The translations under genes were made by a program, and so were the position numbers. From contig NZ_CP050191.1 in the NCBI RefSeq assembly GCF_011745145.1, positions 5,844,473-5,908,472 on the forward strand: a stretch of 64,000 bases of DNA. The letters are read 5' to 3'. A model generated the notes under the pieces. It saw only the letters and a list, made by a program, of their open reading frames with translations. It was not told the DNA's origin and ran no database searches. Below, one piece after another: positions 15,864 to 24,656 of the stretch; positions within the stretch are counted from its first letter, which is position 1, and every line of letters starts with the position of its first letter. The DNA comes from Mycobacterium sp. DL440 (lineage in GTDB: Bacteria; Actinomycetota; Actinomycetes; Mycobacteriales; Mycobacteriaceae).

Positions 15864-18748
15864 GCAACGCGCACACGAAGCCCCATCGTCCGTTCCTGGG
15901 CCACATGGTCCGGATCTTCTCGCTGCCGATCATCGTATTCTGGGTGCTCCTCACGATTGCCTTGGGAATTCTTGTCCCGTCACTCGACGAGGTCGCGGCA
16001 TCCCGGTCGGTACCGCTGAGCCCCACCAGCGCGGACTCGTACAAGGCGATGCTGAACATCGGCAAGGTGTTTCAGCAGTACGATTCGGACTCCTCAGCGA
16101 TGGTCGTGCTGGAGAGCGACGAACCGGTCGGTGCGGCCGCGCACAAGTACTACGACGAGATCGTCGCCAAACTGAAGGCCGATACCGAGCACGTCCAGAA
16201 CGTCCAGGACTTCTGGAGTGACCCGATGACCGCGGCGGGATCGCAGAGTGTGGACGGGAAGTCCGCCTATGTGCAGATCTTCCTCGCGGGGGACCAGGGC
16301 ACCAGCAAGAGTTACGCGTCGGTGGCCGCCGTGCGTGACATCGTCGCGTCCGTGCCCGCACCACCGGGTATCACGGCCCACGTCGCCGGAAACAGCGTCC
16401 TCAATGCCGACACCCAGGTGGCCGGGCATCAAAGCATGGCGAAAATGGAGTTGGTGTCGGTCGGCGTCATCATCGTGATGCTGCTCGCGGTCTACCGCTC
16501 CATCGTGACACTGCTCGTGTCGATGGTTGTCATTCTTTTGGAACTATTTGCTGCACAGGGTGTTACGGCCGCCGCTGGCTACCTGAACATCATCGGCCTG
16601 ACCCCGTACGCGGTCAGCATGGTGACCATGCTGTCTCTGGCGGCGGGAACCGACTATGTGATCTTCCTCCTCGGCCGATATCACGAGGAGAGATCGAAAG
16701 GCCTGGATCGGCAAGACGCATTCTATGTGGCCTACAGCGGCGTATCGCACGTCATCCTGGGCTCTGGATTGACGATCGTCGGCGCCTGCCTGTGCCTCAC
16801 CATGACCACGCTGCCCTACTTCCAGACCATGGGCCTGCCATGTGCCATCGCGGTTTTGGTGATCATCATTGCCGGACTGACATTGGCGCCCGCGGTTCTG
16901 ACCGTCGCGTCGAAGTTCGGTTTGCTCGATCCCAAGCACAAGATCGCGTCGCCGGGTTGGCGCAAGGTCGGCACCTCCGTGGTTCGGTGGCCCATCCCCA
17001 TCGTCTTCGTCACCAGCCTCGTCGCCGTTATCGGCTTCATCGCCTTGATGACCTATGTGCCGCAGTACAACGACAAGGAGTTCACCCCCGCCGATATGCC
17101 CGCCAACCAGGCCATGGGTGTCGCAGACCGCCATTTCTCCCAGGCCCGGATGAACCCCGAGCTGCTGATGCTCGAGGCCGATCACGATCTGCGTACGCCC
17201 TCCGACATGCTCGTCATCGAAAAGGTCGCCAAGAACGTGATGCACATGCGGGGCATCGAGCGGGTGCAGACCATCACCCGCCCATTGGGCGCACCGATCG
17301 AGCACAGCTCCATCCCGTTCCTGCTCGGTGCAAATAACGCCAGCACTCTGCAGGCCGCGATATTCAACAACGACAACTCGGCGCAGATGCTTGAACAGGC
17401 CGATGAGATGAGTAAAACCGTCGCCAGCATGGAGCGCATGTACGCCATCACGAAGCAGATGACCGAAGTCACGCACAGCATGGTCGGTAAGACCCACGAC
17501 ATGGCGGCCACGACCAACGAGTTGCGTGATCACATCTCCGACTTTGATGACTTCTTCCGGCCGATCCGCAACTACCTCTATTGGGAACCGCACTGCTTCG
17601 ACATCCCGATGTGTTGGTCGCTGCGCTCAATTTTCGATTCGTTGGACGGGATCGACAAACTCGCCGATCAGATCCAAGGTCTCACAGTGGATCTGGACCG
17701 ACTGGATGTGCTGTTGCCGCAGATGCTGCCGGTGCTGCAGGACACCATCGGGACAATGAAGACCATGCGCGACTTCATGATCGCGACCCACAGCACCATG
17801 GCCGGCACCCAGGCCGCGCAGCAGGAGGCAGCCAAAGGCGCGACCGAGATAGGCCTGTACTTCGATCAGGCCAAGAACGACGACATGTTCTATCTGCCGC
17901 CGGATGTATTCGATAACCCCGACTTCCAACGTGCGGTGAAGATGTTCATGTCGCCCGACGGCAAGGCAGTCAGGATGATCATCACCCACCAGGGCGACCC
18001 TGCCTCGGTGGACGGCATCAAACACGTCCAAGGGATCAAAGGTGTTGTCGCAGACGCACTCAAGGGCACCCCGCTGGCCAGCGCGAAGGTGTCGCTGGCC
18101 GGAACCGCATCGCTGTACGCCGACATGCAAGACGGCGTGAAAACCGATCTCATGATCGTGATCATCGCTGCGATGATCCTGATCTTCTCGATCATGCTGA
18201 TCATCACCCGAAGTGTGGTGGCCGCCATGGTGATCGTCGGTACGGTGGCCGCATCCCTGGGCACTGCGTGTGGTTTGTCGGTGCTGCTCTGGCAGGACAT
18301 CCTCGGCTTGGGCGTGCAGTGGATCGTGATCCCGTTGTCGATGGTGATCCTGCTGGCAGTCGGCTCGGACTACAACCTGCTGGTGGTCTCGCGTTTCAAG
18401 GAAGAGATACATGCCGGGCTCAATACCGGCATCATCCGCGGCATCGGGGCCACCGGACGTGTCGTCACCGCGGCCGGCCTGGTGTTCGCCTTCACCATGA
18501 TGTCGATGATCGTGTCGGACTTGCGGGTGGTCGGTCAGCTCGGCATGACCATCGGTATCGGTCTGATCGTCGACACGTTGATCGTGCGGGCCTTCATGAC
18601 GCCGTCGATCGCTGCGGCGCTGGGCCGCTGGTTCTGGTGGCCGCTCAACACCTTTGAGATCACCAGGCGCGGTCGCGAAGAGCGCCAACGGAAGTCGGCC
18701 GGCGACCGGGACGACAGCACGGCGCCCATTCCGACCACCGCGGAATGA
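15860..18748 (+). CDS. MmpL family RND transporter (first pair)
   Basis: A 962-residue inner-membrane exporter of lipids or siderophores driven by proton motive force. Transmembrane segment 1 is at about residues 18-40, followed by a periplasmic domain, segments 2-6, a second periplasmic domain with a long coiled-coil-like stretch, and segments 7-12. The proton-relay Asp-Tyr pairs are D265-Y266 (GTDYVIFLLGRYHEE) and D837-Y838 (GSDYNLLVVSRF). The layout is of the MmpL4/MmpL5 type. Overlaps of four bases join it to mmpS before and a TetR gene after. The substrate cannot be read from sequence. Confidence 0.93.
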   Translation: MSNAHTKPHRPFLGHMVRIFSLPIIVFWVLLTIALGILVPSLDEVAASRSVPLSPTSADSYKAMLNIGKVFQQYDSDSSAMVVLESDEPVGAAAHKYYDEIVAKLKADTEHVQNVQDFWSDPMTAAGSQSVDGKSAYVQIFLAGDQGTSKSYASVAAVRDIVASVPAPPGITAHVAGNSVLNADTQVAGHQSMAKMELVSVGVIIVMLLAVYRSIVTLLVSMVVILLELFAAQGVTAAAGYLNIIGLTPYAVSMVTMLSLAAGTDYVIFLLGRYHEERSKGLDRQDAFYVAYSGVSHVILGSGLTIVGACLCLTMTTLPYFQTMGLPCAIAVLVIIIAGLTLAPAVLTVASKFGLLDPKHKIASPGWRKVGTSVVRWPIPIVFVTSLVAVIGFIALMTYVPQYNDKEFTPADMPANQAMGVADRHFSQARMNPELLMLEADHDLRTPSDMLVIEKVAKNVMHMRGIERVQTITRPLGAPIEHSSIPFLLGANNASTLQAAIFNNDNSAQMLEQADEMSKTVASMERMYAITKQMTEVTHSMVGKTHDMAATTNELRDHISDFDDFFRPIRNYLYWEPHCFDIPMCWSLRSIFDSLDGIDKLADQIQGLTVDLDRLDVLLPQMLPVLQDTIGTMKTMRDFMIATHSTMAGTQAAQQEAAKGATEIGLYFDQAKNDDMFYLPPDVFDNPDFQRAVKMFMSPDGKAVRMIITHQGDPASVDGIKHVQGIKGVVADALKGTPLASAKVSLAGTASLYADMQDGVKTDLMIVIIAAMILIFSIMLIITRSVVAAMVIVGTVAASLGTACGLSVLLWQDILGLGVQWIVIPLSMVILLAVGSDYNLLVVSRFKEEIHAGLNTGIIRGIGATGRVVTAAGLVFAFTMMSMIVSDLRVVGQLGMTIGIGLIVDTLIVRAFMTPSIAAALGRWFWWPLNTFEITRRGREERQRKSAGDRDDSTAPIPTTAE

Positions 18749-19374
18749 CAGTCATGAGTGCCAGTGCGCCGGACGCAGAATCCAAGCTGCGCCGGCGTAC
18801 TGACGGTCGGCTCGACCGATCGCGCGACCCAGCGATCCTCAACGCGGCATTGGCTGCCCTGGAGGAAAACGGCTATGTCAACACCAATATGAACGACATC
18901 GCCGCGCGAGCCGGTGTCGGCAAGGCGGCGATCTACCGCCGCTGGTCATCGAAGGCTGCGTTGATCACCGATGCGCTCGTGTATTGGCGGCCGGAGTTGA
19001 TGGACGAGGATGCGCCCGACACCGGAAGTCTGGAAGGTGATTTCGACGAGATCGTGCGCCGCGCTCTGCGCATCGACGAAGAGCCCTTCTCCTACGATCT
19101 GGTCCTGCGAGTCGCAGTCGAGGCCACCCATGATCCGCACCTCGGGTCAGCGCTCGACGATCTGATGCTGCTCAAGGGCAGGCGAGTGATGACGGCAATC
19201 CTCCAGCAGGCCGCCGCGCGCGGCGAGGTGGCACAGGACCGGGACTGGTCATTGGTTGCCGACGTGATGACGGGGATGGGCCTGATGCGGGTCATCAGCG
19301 GGCAGACCGTCGACGCGAAGTTCATCCGGGACATCATCGACACGTTGATCCTGCCCGCGGTGCGCGGCCGCTGA
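18745..19374 (+). CDS. TetR family regulator coupled to mmpL
   Basis: A 209-residue repressor whose ATG overlaps the stop of mmpL (ATGA), so it is the last gene of the mmpS-mmpL operon. HTH DIAARAGVGKAAIYRRWSSKAALITDAL at about residues 51-78, then a TetR C-terminal domain with the TGMGLMRVISGQTVD pattern common in actinobacterial AcrR-like proteins. Placement suggests feedback control of the exporter. Confidence 0.9.
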   Translation: MTVMSASAPDAESKLRRRTDGRLDRSRDPAILNAALAALEENGYVNTNMNDIAARAGVGKAAIYRRWSSKAALITDALVYWRPELMDEDAPDTGSLEGDFDEIVRRALRIDEEPFSYDLVLRVAVEATHDPHLGSALDDLMLLKGRRVMTAILQQAAARGEVAQDRDWSLVADVMTGMGLMRVISGQTVDAKFIRDIIDTLILPAVRGR

Positions 19375-19457
19375 CGGTGGTGCCCAGGGTGCCGGGCCGT
19401 CGGGGCACCGCTCATCGGGTGTAGATTTGACTAGGCCGGATACATCAGTTGGTCAAC

Positions 19458-19550
19458 CGTGACGTTCGACAGTCACGATTTTCGATGTTGAACCGTCAGC
19501 CGGCGATCAACCATCGCCGGCTATCCAATACCAGTGCGGTAGTCCCGCAC
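19458..19550 (+). promoter_or_regulatory. Structured 5' leader with three hairpins
   Basis: Three perfect stem-loops stand in a row before the 51-codon gene: CGTGAC/GTCACG (19458-19477), AGCCGGCGAT/ATCGCCGGCT with a five-base loop (19498-19522), and GTGCGG/CCGCAC with a five-base loop (19534-19550). None is followed by a U-run, so they do not look like plain terminators. The last stem ends about five bases before the AAGGA ribosome site. Regions like AACCGT recur between the stems. A cis-regulatory RNA or protein-binding leader is possible. Confidence 0.5.
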
Positions 19551-19568
19551 CTTTCAAGGACACTCTCT

Positions 19569-19724
19569 ATGGAATCGTCCGAACTGTTTTCACACCCTGA
19601 GCAGCAACAACCTATGCCGGATGTCGAGAACTCGAGTGACCCGTCGCGGGGACTTGTTTTCTCGGATCGGCCCACAGATCGGCCCGCGCCGCCGCCTCGC
19701 GCAGATGCCCAGTCGCCGTCGTGA
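19569..19724 (+). CDS. Small 51-residue protein coupled to DUF5994 gene
   Basis: An unrecognised short gene with AAGGA eight bases before its ATG and a TGA that overlaps the GTG of the DUF5994 gene (GTGA). The product is acidic at first (MESSELFSHPEQQQ), with no cysteine, no membrane helix, and a Pro/Arg/Asp-rich tail (DRPTDRPAPPPRADAQ), so it is probably disordered. It could be a real small protein or a translated leader whose reading sets expression of the DUF5994 gene. Confidence 0.55.
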   Translation: MESSELFSHPEQQQPMPDVENSSDPSRGLVFSDRPTDRPAPPPRADAQSPS

Positions 19725-20215
19725 ACGGCCTCACCGGGACTCGACGGCTGGCCAGCCCTGTCCGGCTCACCCTCGCCCGGCAGTTGGGCGCCGATATTGA
19801 CGGAGCGTGGTGGCCGCACACCGCCTCGGTGGCGAACGAACTACCAGACCTTGTGGGAGTTCTGCATCGATCGCTGGGGGAAGTTGTTGACATTCGCGTC
19901 AACTGGTCAGCCGCTGAGGGCCAGTTGGACCTCGACTCGATCGTGACCGGCACCCGTTTGCCGACCGGGGTGAAGCTGAGTCGGCCCCGTCTGATGATGG
20001 TGGCGGGCCAAGACCAGTGCGTGAAACTGCTTGTCGTCCCGTGCAAGACGTCCGTTGCCCTCGGCGGGTTGGTGATGCGTTGCGCCGCGTTGATGCCCGT
20101 GGAGGAATCGGTGCGGCGTACCCCCATGTTCGACACTGCGGATCGTGTGCTGCGCGTGGCCCAGATCGAATCCGTGCGATGGTTGGGGCATCTGCAGGCG
20201 CAGACGCCTGTGTGA
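19721..20215 (+). CDS. DUF5994 family protein
   Basis: A 164-residue cytoplasmic protein of an actinobacterial family of unknown function. Family marks are RLTLARQLGADIDGAWWPHT, ELPDLVGVLHRSLG and a late RVAQIESVRWL. The GTG start overlaps the stop of the 51-codon gene. It is convergent with cspA, with a strong hairpin between them. No catalytic site is recognised. Confidence 0.82.
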   Translation: MNGLTGTRRLASPVRLTLARQLGADIDGAWWPHTASVANELPDLVGVLHRSLGEVVDIRVNWSAAEGQLDLDSIVTGTRLPTGVKLSRPRLMMVAGQDQCVKLLVVPCKTSVALGGLVMRCAALMPVEESVRRTPMFDTADRVLRVAQIESVRWLGHLQAQTPV

Positions 20216-20221
20216 ACGAAA

Positions 20222-20256
20222 GTGGGCTGGTACGGAATCTATCCGTACCAGCCCAC
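20222..20256. terminator. Bidirectional terminator hairpin
   Basis: A 15-bp perfect stem (GTGGGCTGGTACGGA and its complement) with a five-base loop ATCTA, placed between the ends of the convergent DUF5994 and cspA genes. There is no U-tract, as is common for mycobacterial intrinsic terminators. Confidence 0.8.
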
Positions 20257-20274
20257 CATCAGGTCTTGGGGCGG

Positions 20275-20478
20275 TTAGACCGCCGTAACTCCCGTTGCCT
20301 GGGGGCCCTTGGCTCCCTGGGTGATCTCGAACTCGACGCGCTGGTTCTCTTCGAGCGACCGGAAACCACCGCCGGTGATCTCGGAGTAGTGGACGAAAAC
20401 GTCCGGGGCGCCGCCGTCAGGAGCGATGAAGCCGAAGCCCTTTTCGCCGTTGAACCATTTCACAGTTCCCTGTGTCAT
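20275..20478 (-). CDS. cspA: Cold-shock protein CspA
   Basis: A 67-residue single cold-shock domain that binds single-stranded RNA and DNA. Both RNA-binding motifs are intact (KGFGFI and VFVHYS), and the start [14 protein letters not shown] is the family N-terminus. The 5' region contains a small inverted repeat at 20506-20524, which may matter for temperature- or stress-dependent translation. Confidence 0.96.
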   Translation of the reverse strand: MTQGTVKWFNGEKGFGFIAPDGGAPDVFVHYSEITGGGFRSLEENQRVEFEITQGAKGPQATGVTAV

Positions 20479-20505
20479 ATTTTCTGCTTCTCTCATTGTA
20501 AAACT

Positions 20506-20524
20506 GGACGTACCAAAAACGTCC
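20506..20524. promoter_or_regulatory. Inverted repeat in the cspA upstream region
   Basis: GGACGT - seven bases - ACGTCC, located 28 bp upstream of the cspA start codon. It could be a leader hairpin of the cold-shock mRNA or an operator. A TTGACC lies immediately upstream on the minus strand, but I could not pair it with a convincing -10. Confidence 0.4.
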
Positions 20525-20646
20525 TGGTCAAGTATTACACGTCGATGGGTGGGGCGCCTAAAAGTATTTGCAATTGCCGCAATCGGTTGGCTGCGGCGGG
20601 AACCCAAGCACGGGCCGGTGGAATCAGGTTCGACAGGTGGTGGCGA

Positions 20647-21609
20647 TCAGGCGGGGGCGTCGTGATCGTCTTTCTTGCCGAACGGAAGTACATGCATGAT
20701 CCCCACCACCACCGTCCCGACCAGCAGACCGATCACCGCCGATGCGGCGGTGTTGGTCAGCCAGGCAAGCACGCCGCCGAAGGGACCGCCGACCGCGTGG
20801 TGCACCGACTCCTCGGCATGGTGGACCACGCCGTATAGCGTGTGCCAGCCCAGGGTGTTGGTGCCGACCAGCAGAATGTGTCCACCGACCCAGAGCATCG
20901 CCACTGTGCCGATCGTCGAGAGCGCCGAGAGCAGCTTGGGCATCCCTGCCACCAGGCCACGGCCGATCTTCTGCGCCACCTTCGACGAGCGCTGGGCCAG
21001 CAGCAGACCGATGTCGTCCATTTTCACGATGCCGGCCACCACGCCGTACACCACCGCGGTGATCACCAGCGCGACGATCGCCAGGATGATCAACCGCGGG
21101 ACAAAGGGCTGGTTGGCCACCTCGTTGAGCGCGATCACCATGATCTCGGCGGACAGGATGAAGTCGGTGCGGATCGCGCCGGTCACCATGTATTTCTCGG
21201 CGTCGCCGCCGACGGCCGCGGTGGGCTCGCCATGGGTGTCGTGCCCGCCATGGCCGAGGAATCGGCCCCAGACCTTCTCGGCGCCCTCGAAACAGAGGTA
21301 GGTGGCACCCAGCATCAGGATGGGCGTCAGCAACCACGGCGCGAACTGGCTGAGCAGCAATGCGGCGGGCAGGATGAACACGAGCTTGTTGCGCAGCGAG
21401 CCGATCGCGATGCGCTTGACGACCGGCAGCTCACGATCGGCGGCGATGCCGTGCACGTATTGTGGCGTCACCGCGGTGTCGTCGATCACCACCCCGGCCG
21501 CCTTCGCGGTGGCCTTGCCTGTCGCCGCACCGATGTCGTCGATCGACGCCGCTGCCAGCCGGGCCAGCGCGGCGATGTCGTCGAGCAAACCGAACAGGCC
21601 AGCGCTCAC
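20647..21609 (-). CDS. DUF808 (YedI-like) membrane protein
   Basis: A 320-residue integral membrane protein of a widespread family of unknown function. The opening GLFGLLDDIAALARLAAASIDDI and the VVIDDTAVTPQYVHG segment are diagnostic. Roughly six hydrophobic helices follow, the last near HAEESVHHAVGG and the C-terminus. It starts at GTG 21609 with a GGGGATC box upstream. It lies 35 bp downstream of the purine permease on the same strand, so it is probably cotranscribed with it. Confidence 0.88.
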   Translation of the reverse strand: MSAGLFGLLDDIAALARLAAASIDDIGAATGKATAKAAGVVIDDTAVTPQYVHGIAADRELPVVKRIAIGSLRNKLVFILPAALLLSQFAPWLLTPILMLGATYLCFEGAEKVWGRFLGHGGHDTHGEPTAAVGGDAEKYMVTGAIRTDFILSAEIMVIALNEVANQPFVPRLIILAIVALVITAVVYGVVAGIVKMDDIGLLLAQRSSKVAQKIGRGLVAGMPKLLSALSTIGTVAMLWVGGHILLVGTNTLGWHTLYGVVHHAEESVHHAVGGPFGGVLAWLTNTAASAVIGLLVGTVVVGIMHVLPFGKKDDHDAPA

Positions 21610-21644
21610 GGATTGATCCCCATGGCCGAGAAGGCTACCGGCCC

Positions 21645-23057
21645 TCACATGCCGATGAGCGACTCGATCCAGCCGCGGGCGAAGTACAGGATGAAGCCCG
21701 CGGCCACGACCCACAGCAGCGGGCTCACCTCGCGAGCCTTACCGGCGGCGGACCGCAACACTGCCCAGGCCACGAAGCCGACGCCGATGCCGTTGGCGAT
21801 CGAGTAGCTGAACGCCATGGTGGCCACGGTGAGCACCACCGGCAGGGCCACAGAGAACTCCGAGAGATCGATGTGGCGCAGCTGCGACACCATCATGGCG
21901 CCGACGATCACCAGGGCCGCGGCGGCGACCTCGGTGGGCACGATCGAGGCCAACGGCGCGACGAACATGGCCGCGAGGAACAGCGCACCGGTGATGAGGT
22001 TGGCGAATCCCGTGCGGGAGCCCTCCTCGATGCCCGCGCCGGATTCGATGAAGACGGTGTTCGACGACGCCGAGGAGGAGCCGCCTACGACGGCACCGGC
22101 ACCTTCGACGAGCAGTGCGGATTTCAGCCGCGGGAAGTTGCCCTGGGCGTCGGACAGCCCGGCCTCCCGCGACAGCCCGGTCATGGTGCCCATGGCGTCG
22201 AAGAAGTTGGCGAACACCAACGTGAACACCAGCATGATCGCGGCCAGCGCGCCGATCCGGCTGAAGGCGCCGAGGCTGACGTCGCCGACAAGAGACAGGT
22301 CAGGCAGAGCGAACGGTGAGCCGGACAGGGTCGGTACCGACAGACCCCACCCGCCGGGCTTGTCCTGCGCCGAGCCGAGATGCCAGATCGCCTCGACGAT
22401 CACGGCGACCACGGTGCCGGTGACAAGACCGATCAGGATGCCCCCGCGAATCTTCCGCGCCACCAGGATTCCGGTGGCCAGCAGAGTGAATACGAAGACG
22501 ACGGTCGGCACGGTGTTGATCGAGCCGACCCCGCCCGCGCCGAGACCGACCGGGGGAGAGGGCAGACCGGTCGAGCCGACGAATCCGGCGTCCACGAGTC
22601 CGATGAACAAGATGAACAACCCGATGCCCGCGGTAATGGCCAGTTTGAGCTGCATGGGCACCGCGTCGAACACCAGACGGCGGAACCCGCTGGCCGCAAG
22701 CGCCACGATGATCAGACCGTCGATGACCACGAGGCCCATGGCCTCGGGCCAGGTGACCGTGCCCACCACGGTCGTCGCCAGAAACGAGTTGATGCCCAGA
22801 CCCGCGGCGAACGCGAACGGCAGTCGCGCGATGATCCCGAACAGGATCGTCATCACACCCGCCGCCAGGCAGGTGGTGGCCGAGACCTGTGCGAATTCGA
22901 GCTTGTTGCCCGCGACGTCGGCGGAGCCGGAGAGGACGACCGGGTTCAGCACGATGATGTAGGCCATCGCGATGAAGGTGACCAGGCCTCCACGGATCTC
23001 GGAGAGGGCCGTCGAGCCGCGGGCCGAGATCTCGAAGAAGCGATCGAGTCGATTCAT
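21645..23057 (-). CDS. NCS2 family purine permease, AzgA type
   Basis: A 470-residue transporter resembling the adenine/guanine/hypoxanthine permeases (COG2252). Signatures: EIRGGLVTFIAMAYIIVLNP near the start, FAAGLGINSFLA, VFANFFDAMGTMTGL, and SSSASSNTVFIESGAGIEEG. The predicted fold is 12-14 membrane helices. The ATG at 23057 begins exactly at the family N-terminus (MNRLDRFFEI). The frame remains open far upstream, antisense to the sigma-factor gene, but that part has no coding character. Likely role: uptake of purine bases. Confidence 0.9.
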   Translation of the reverse strand: MNRLDRFFEISARGSTALSEIRGGLVTFIAMAYIIVLNPVVLSGSADVAGNKLEFAQVSATTCLAAGVMTILFGIIARLPFAFAAGLGINSFLATTVVGTVTWPEAMGLVVIDGLIIVALAASGFRRLVFDAVPMQLKLAITAGIGLFILFIGLVDAGFVGSTGLPSPPVGLGAGGVGSINTVPTVVFVFTLLATGILVARKIRGGILIGLVTGTVVAVIVEAIWHLGSAQDKPGGWGLSVPTLSGSPFALPDLSLVGDVSLGAFSRIGALAAIMLVFTLVFANFFDAMGTMTGLSREAGLSDAQGNFPRLKSALLVEGAGAVVGGSSSASSNTVFIESGAGIEEGSRTGFANLITGALFLAAMFVAPLASIVPTEVAAAALVIVGAMMVSQLRHIDLSEFSVALPVVLTVATMAFSYSIANGIGVGFVAWAVLRSAAGKAREVSPLLWVVAAGFILYFARGWIESLIGM

Positions 23058-23224
23058 AACCGCTGAGCCTAGGGCGGGAACGGCCGGGTTTCCCGCCGTA
23101 TCGCCGATGATCGGTATGTGCATGTGTGGCGGCCGCCGGCTCAGCATCGGGGCCATCTGCCGTGGGGTCAATATCGAGGTGCGCAAACGCAACAGCCGCA
23201 AAGAGATTGGCGCCGGAAAACCAT

Positions 23225-23247
23225 TTGACCTCAACTTGGGTTGAGGT
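23225..23247 (+). promoter_or_regulatory. MerR/SoxR-like operator with -35 box
   Basis: ACCTCAAC - TTGG - GTTGAGGT (23228-23247), perfect eight-base arms, overlaps a TTGACC at 23225-23230. The spacing and sequence are close to SoxR/MerR operators (ACCTCAAG...CTTGAGGT), which sit between -35 and -10 boxes set 19 bp apart. The downstream gene on this strand is the ECF sigma factor at 23406; the other strand faces the purine permease. No MerR gene is in the window. Confidence 0.6.
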
Positions 23248-23405
23248 GTCATGCTGCGTGCATGACGGTTCGACGCGACCGGTGCGGTGTGGAAAACCAC
23301 CGCCAACCCGGGGGGAATCCCCCTGGGGGTCGGCTGCGTCGCCGGATAGCTTCGAGTTGCGAAGTGTCTGAGGCCAGCGATATGAGCAGTGGCAGGAGCG
23401 GGGCC

Positions 23406-24020
23406 ATGCCGATGAGCACGGGTATGCACGTGAGCGACGATTGTCGCGCGGAACGGTTCGAGCGCGACGCGCTGCCGTTGGTAGACCAGCTCTACGCGGC
23501 CGCGCGTCGTTACACGCGCAATGTGCCGGACGCCGAGGACCTCGTCCAGGAGACAATGGTCAAGGCGTACAGCAGTTTTCACACGTATCGGGACGGTACG
23601 AACATCCGTGCCTGGCTGTTCCGGATTCTGACAAACACGTGGATCAACTCGTACCGCACAGCGCAGCGGCGTCCCAAGGAAGTCTTCCCCGACGAACTCT
23701 CGGATGCGCAACTCGCGGAGGTGGCGCAGCGGTTTCCGCTCGGTGTGGTCTCGGCGGAACTGGCGGCCCTGGAATCGATGGGCGATGACGACGTGCGCCA
23801 GGCCATGCGGGCGTTGCCGGAATCGCAGGGTGTCGTGGTGTACTACGCCGACGTTGCGGGCTTCCGCTACAAGGAGATTGCGGAGATCCTGCAGATTCCG
23901 GTCGGAACAGTGATGTCGCGATTGCATCGCGGGCGCCGAACGCTGCGTTCGAGGCTGGTTGAAATAGCAGTCGCCCGTGGCTATCTCGATCGGTCTACGC
24001 ATGACGGCACGGCGGCCTAG
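23406..24020 (+). CDS. ECF sigma factor, SigH-like
   Basis: A 204-residue sigma-70 family factor. Region 2 reads [36 protein letters not shown], and region 4 reads [33 protein letters not shown]; both follow mycobacterial SigH, which responds to oxidative and heat stress. I choose the ATG at 23406 because AGGAG lies seven bases upstream. Earlier in-frame starts exist. SigH is normally followed by the zinc anti-sigma factor RshA; here the next gene is an mmpS 180 bp on, and no anti-sigma gene is visible. It is therefore probably a SigH paralogue. Confidence 0.9.
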   Translation: MPMSTGMHVSDDCRAERFERDALPLVDQLYAAARRYTRNVPDAEDLVQETMVKAYSSFHTYRDGTNIRAWLFRILTNTWINSYRTAQRRPKEVFPDELSDAQLAEVAQRFPLGVVSAELAALESMGDDDVRQAMRALPESQGVVVYYADVAGFRYKEIAEILQIPVGTVMSRLHRGRRTLRSRLVEIAVARGYLDRSTHDGTAA

Positions 24021-24200
24021 CGCGTCGACCGCCGGTCTTTCAGGAAATCGACAGCAAGTTCACAGCATCGAGGCCCCGACTGCGCTCCCGGTCGCAGCGG
24101 TGTAAAGTTTCCCGCGCTGTACATAGTTATTCGAACTAATTCGCCGAGCGCCGAAGCGTCATCGCTGTCGGCGGGTTCGGGTAATCGTCTGGAGGTACCG

Positions 24201-24656
24201 GTGAGTCCTGGTCGGGGCGCTCGTCGTGTGTTGAAACACGCATGGATTCCAGTGGTTCTGGTTGTCGTACTGGCCGTGTCGGGCCTGGTGGTCTCACGAC
24301 TACACCGGATGTTCGGCTCGGAGGATCTCAACGCGAATGCCGGCGCCGGGATCGAGATCGTCCAGTTCAACCCCAAGGTGGTCTTATACGAGGTGTACGG
24401 ACCGCCCGGAACTTCCGCCGAGATCAGCTATTTCGATCCGGACGCCAATGTGCACTCGGTCGACGCCCAGCTGCCCTGGTCCGTCACCTTGTCCACCACG
24501 TTGCCGACCGTCAGCGCGAACCTGATGGCGCGCAGCGACAGTGAAAGCAGCGGCGACCACATCGGGTGCCGTGTCACCGTCAACGGCACTGTCCGCGAGG
24601 AGCAATCCGCCAATGGCGTCAACGCCCAGACCTACTGCCTGGTGAAGTCCGCATGA
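24201..24656 (+). CDS. MmpS family membrane protein (second pair)
   Basis: A 151-residue partner of the following MmpL. One transmembrane helix (LKHAWIPVVLVVVLAVSGLVV) is followed by a periplasmic domain with VVLYEVYGPPGTSAEISYFD and the C-terminal YCLVKSA. The GTG start has GGAGGT a few bases upstream. The stop overlaps the mmpL ATG (ATGA). It is alike but not identical to the first MmpS at 15435; the promoter must lie in the 180 bp after the sigma gene. Confidence 0.92.
   Translation: MSPGRGARRVLKHAWIPVVLVVVLAVSGLVVSRLHRMFGSEDLNANAGAGIEIVQFNPKVVLYEVYGPPGTSAEISYFDPDANVHSVDAQLPWSVTLSTTLPTVSANLMARSDSESSGDHIGCRVTVNGTVREEQSANGVNAQTYCLVKSA

Noticed and set aside
23285..23345. Possible SigH-type promoter (GGAA...GTT) before the sigma gene
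   Set aside because: GGAA boxes occur, but no GTT element was found at the right distance that I could defend.
23058..24002. Upstream extension of the purine permease frame
   Set aside because: The permease family starts at 23057; the extension is antisense to the sigma-factor gene and has no conserved pattern.
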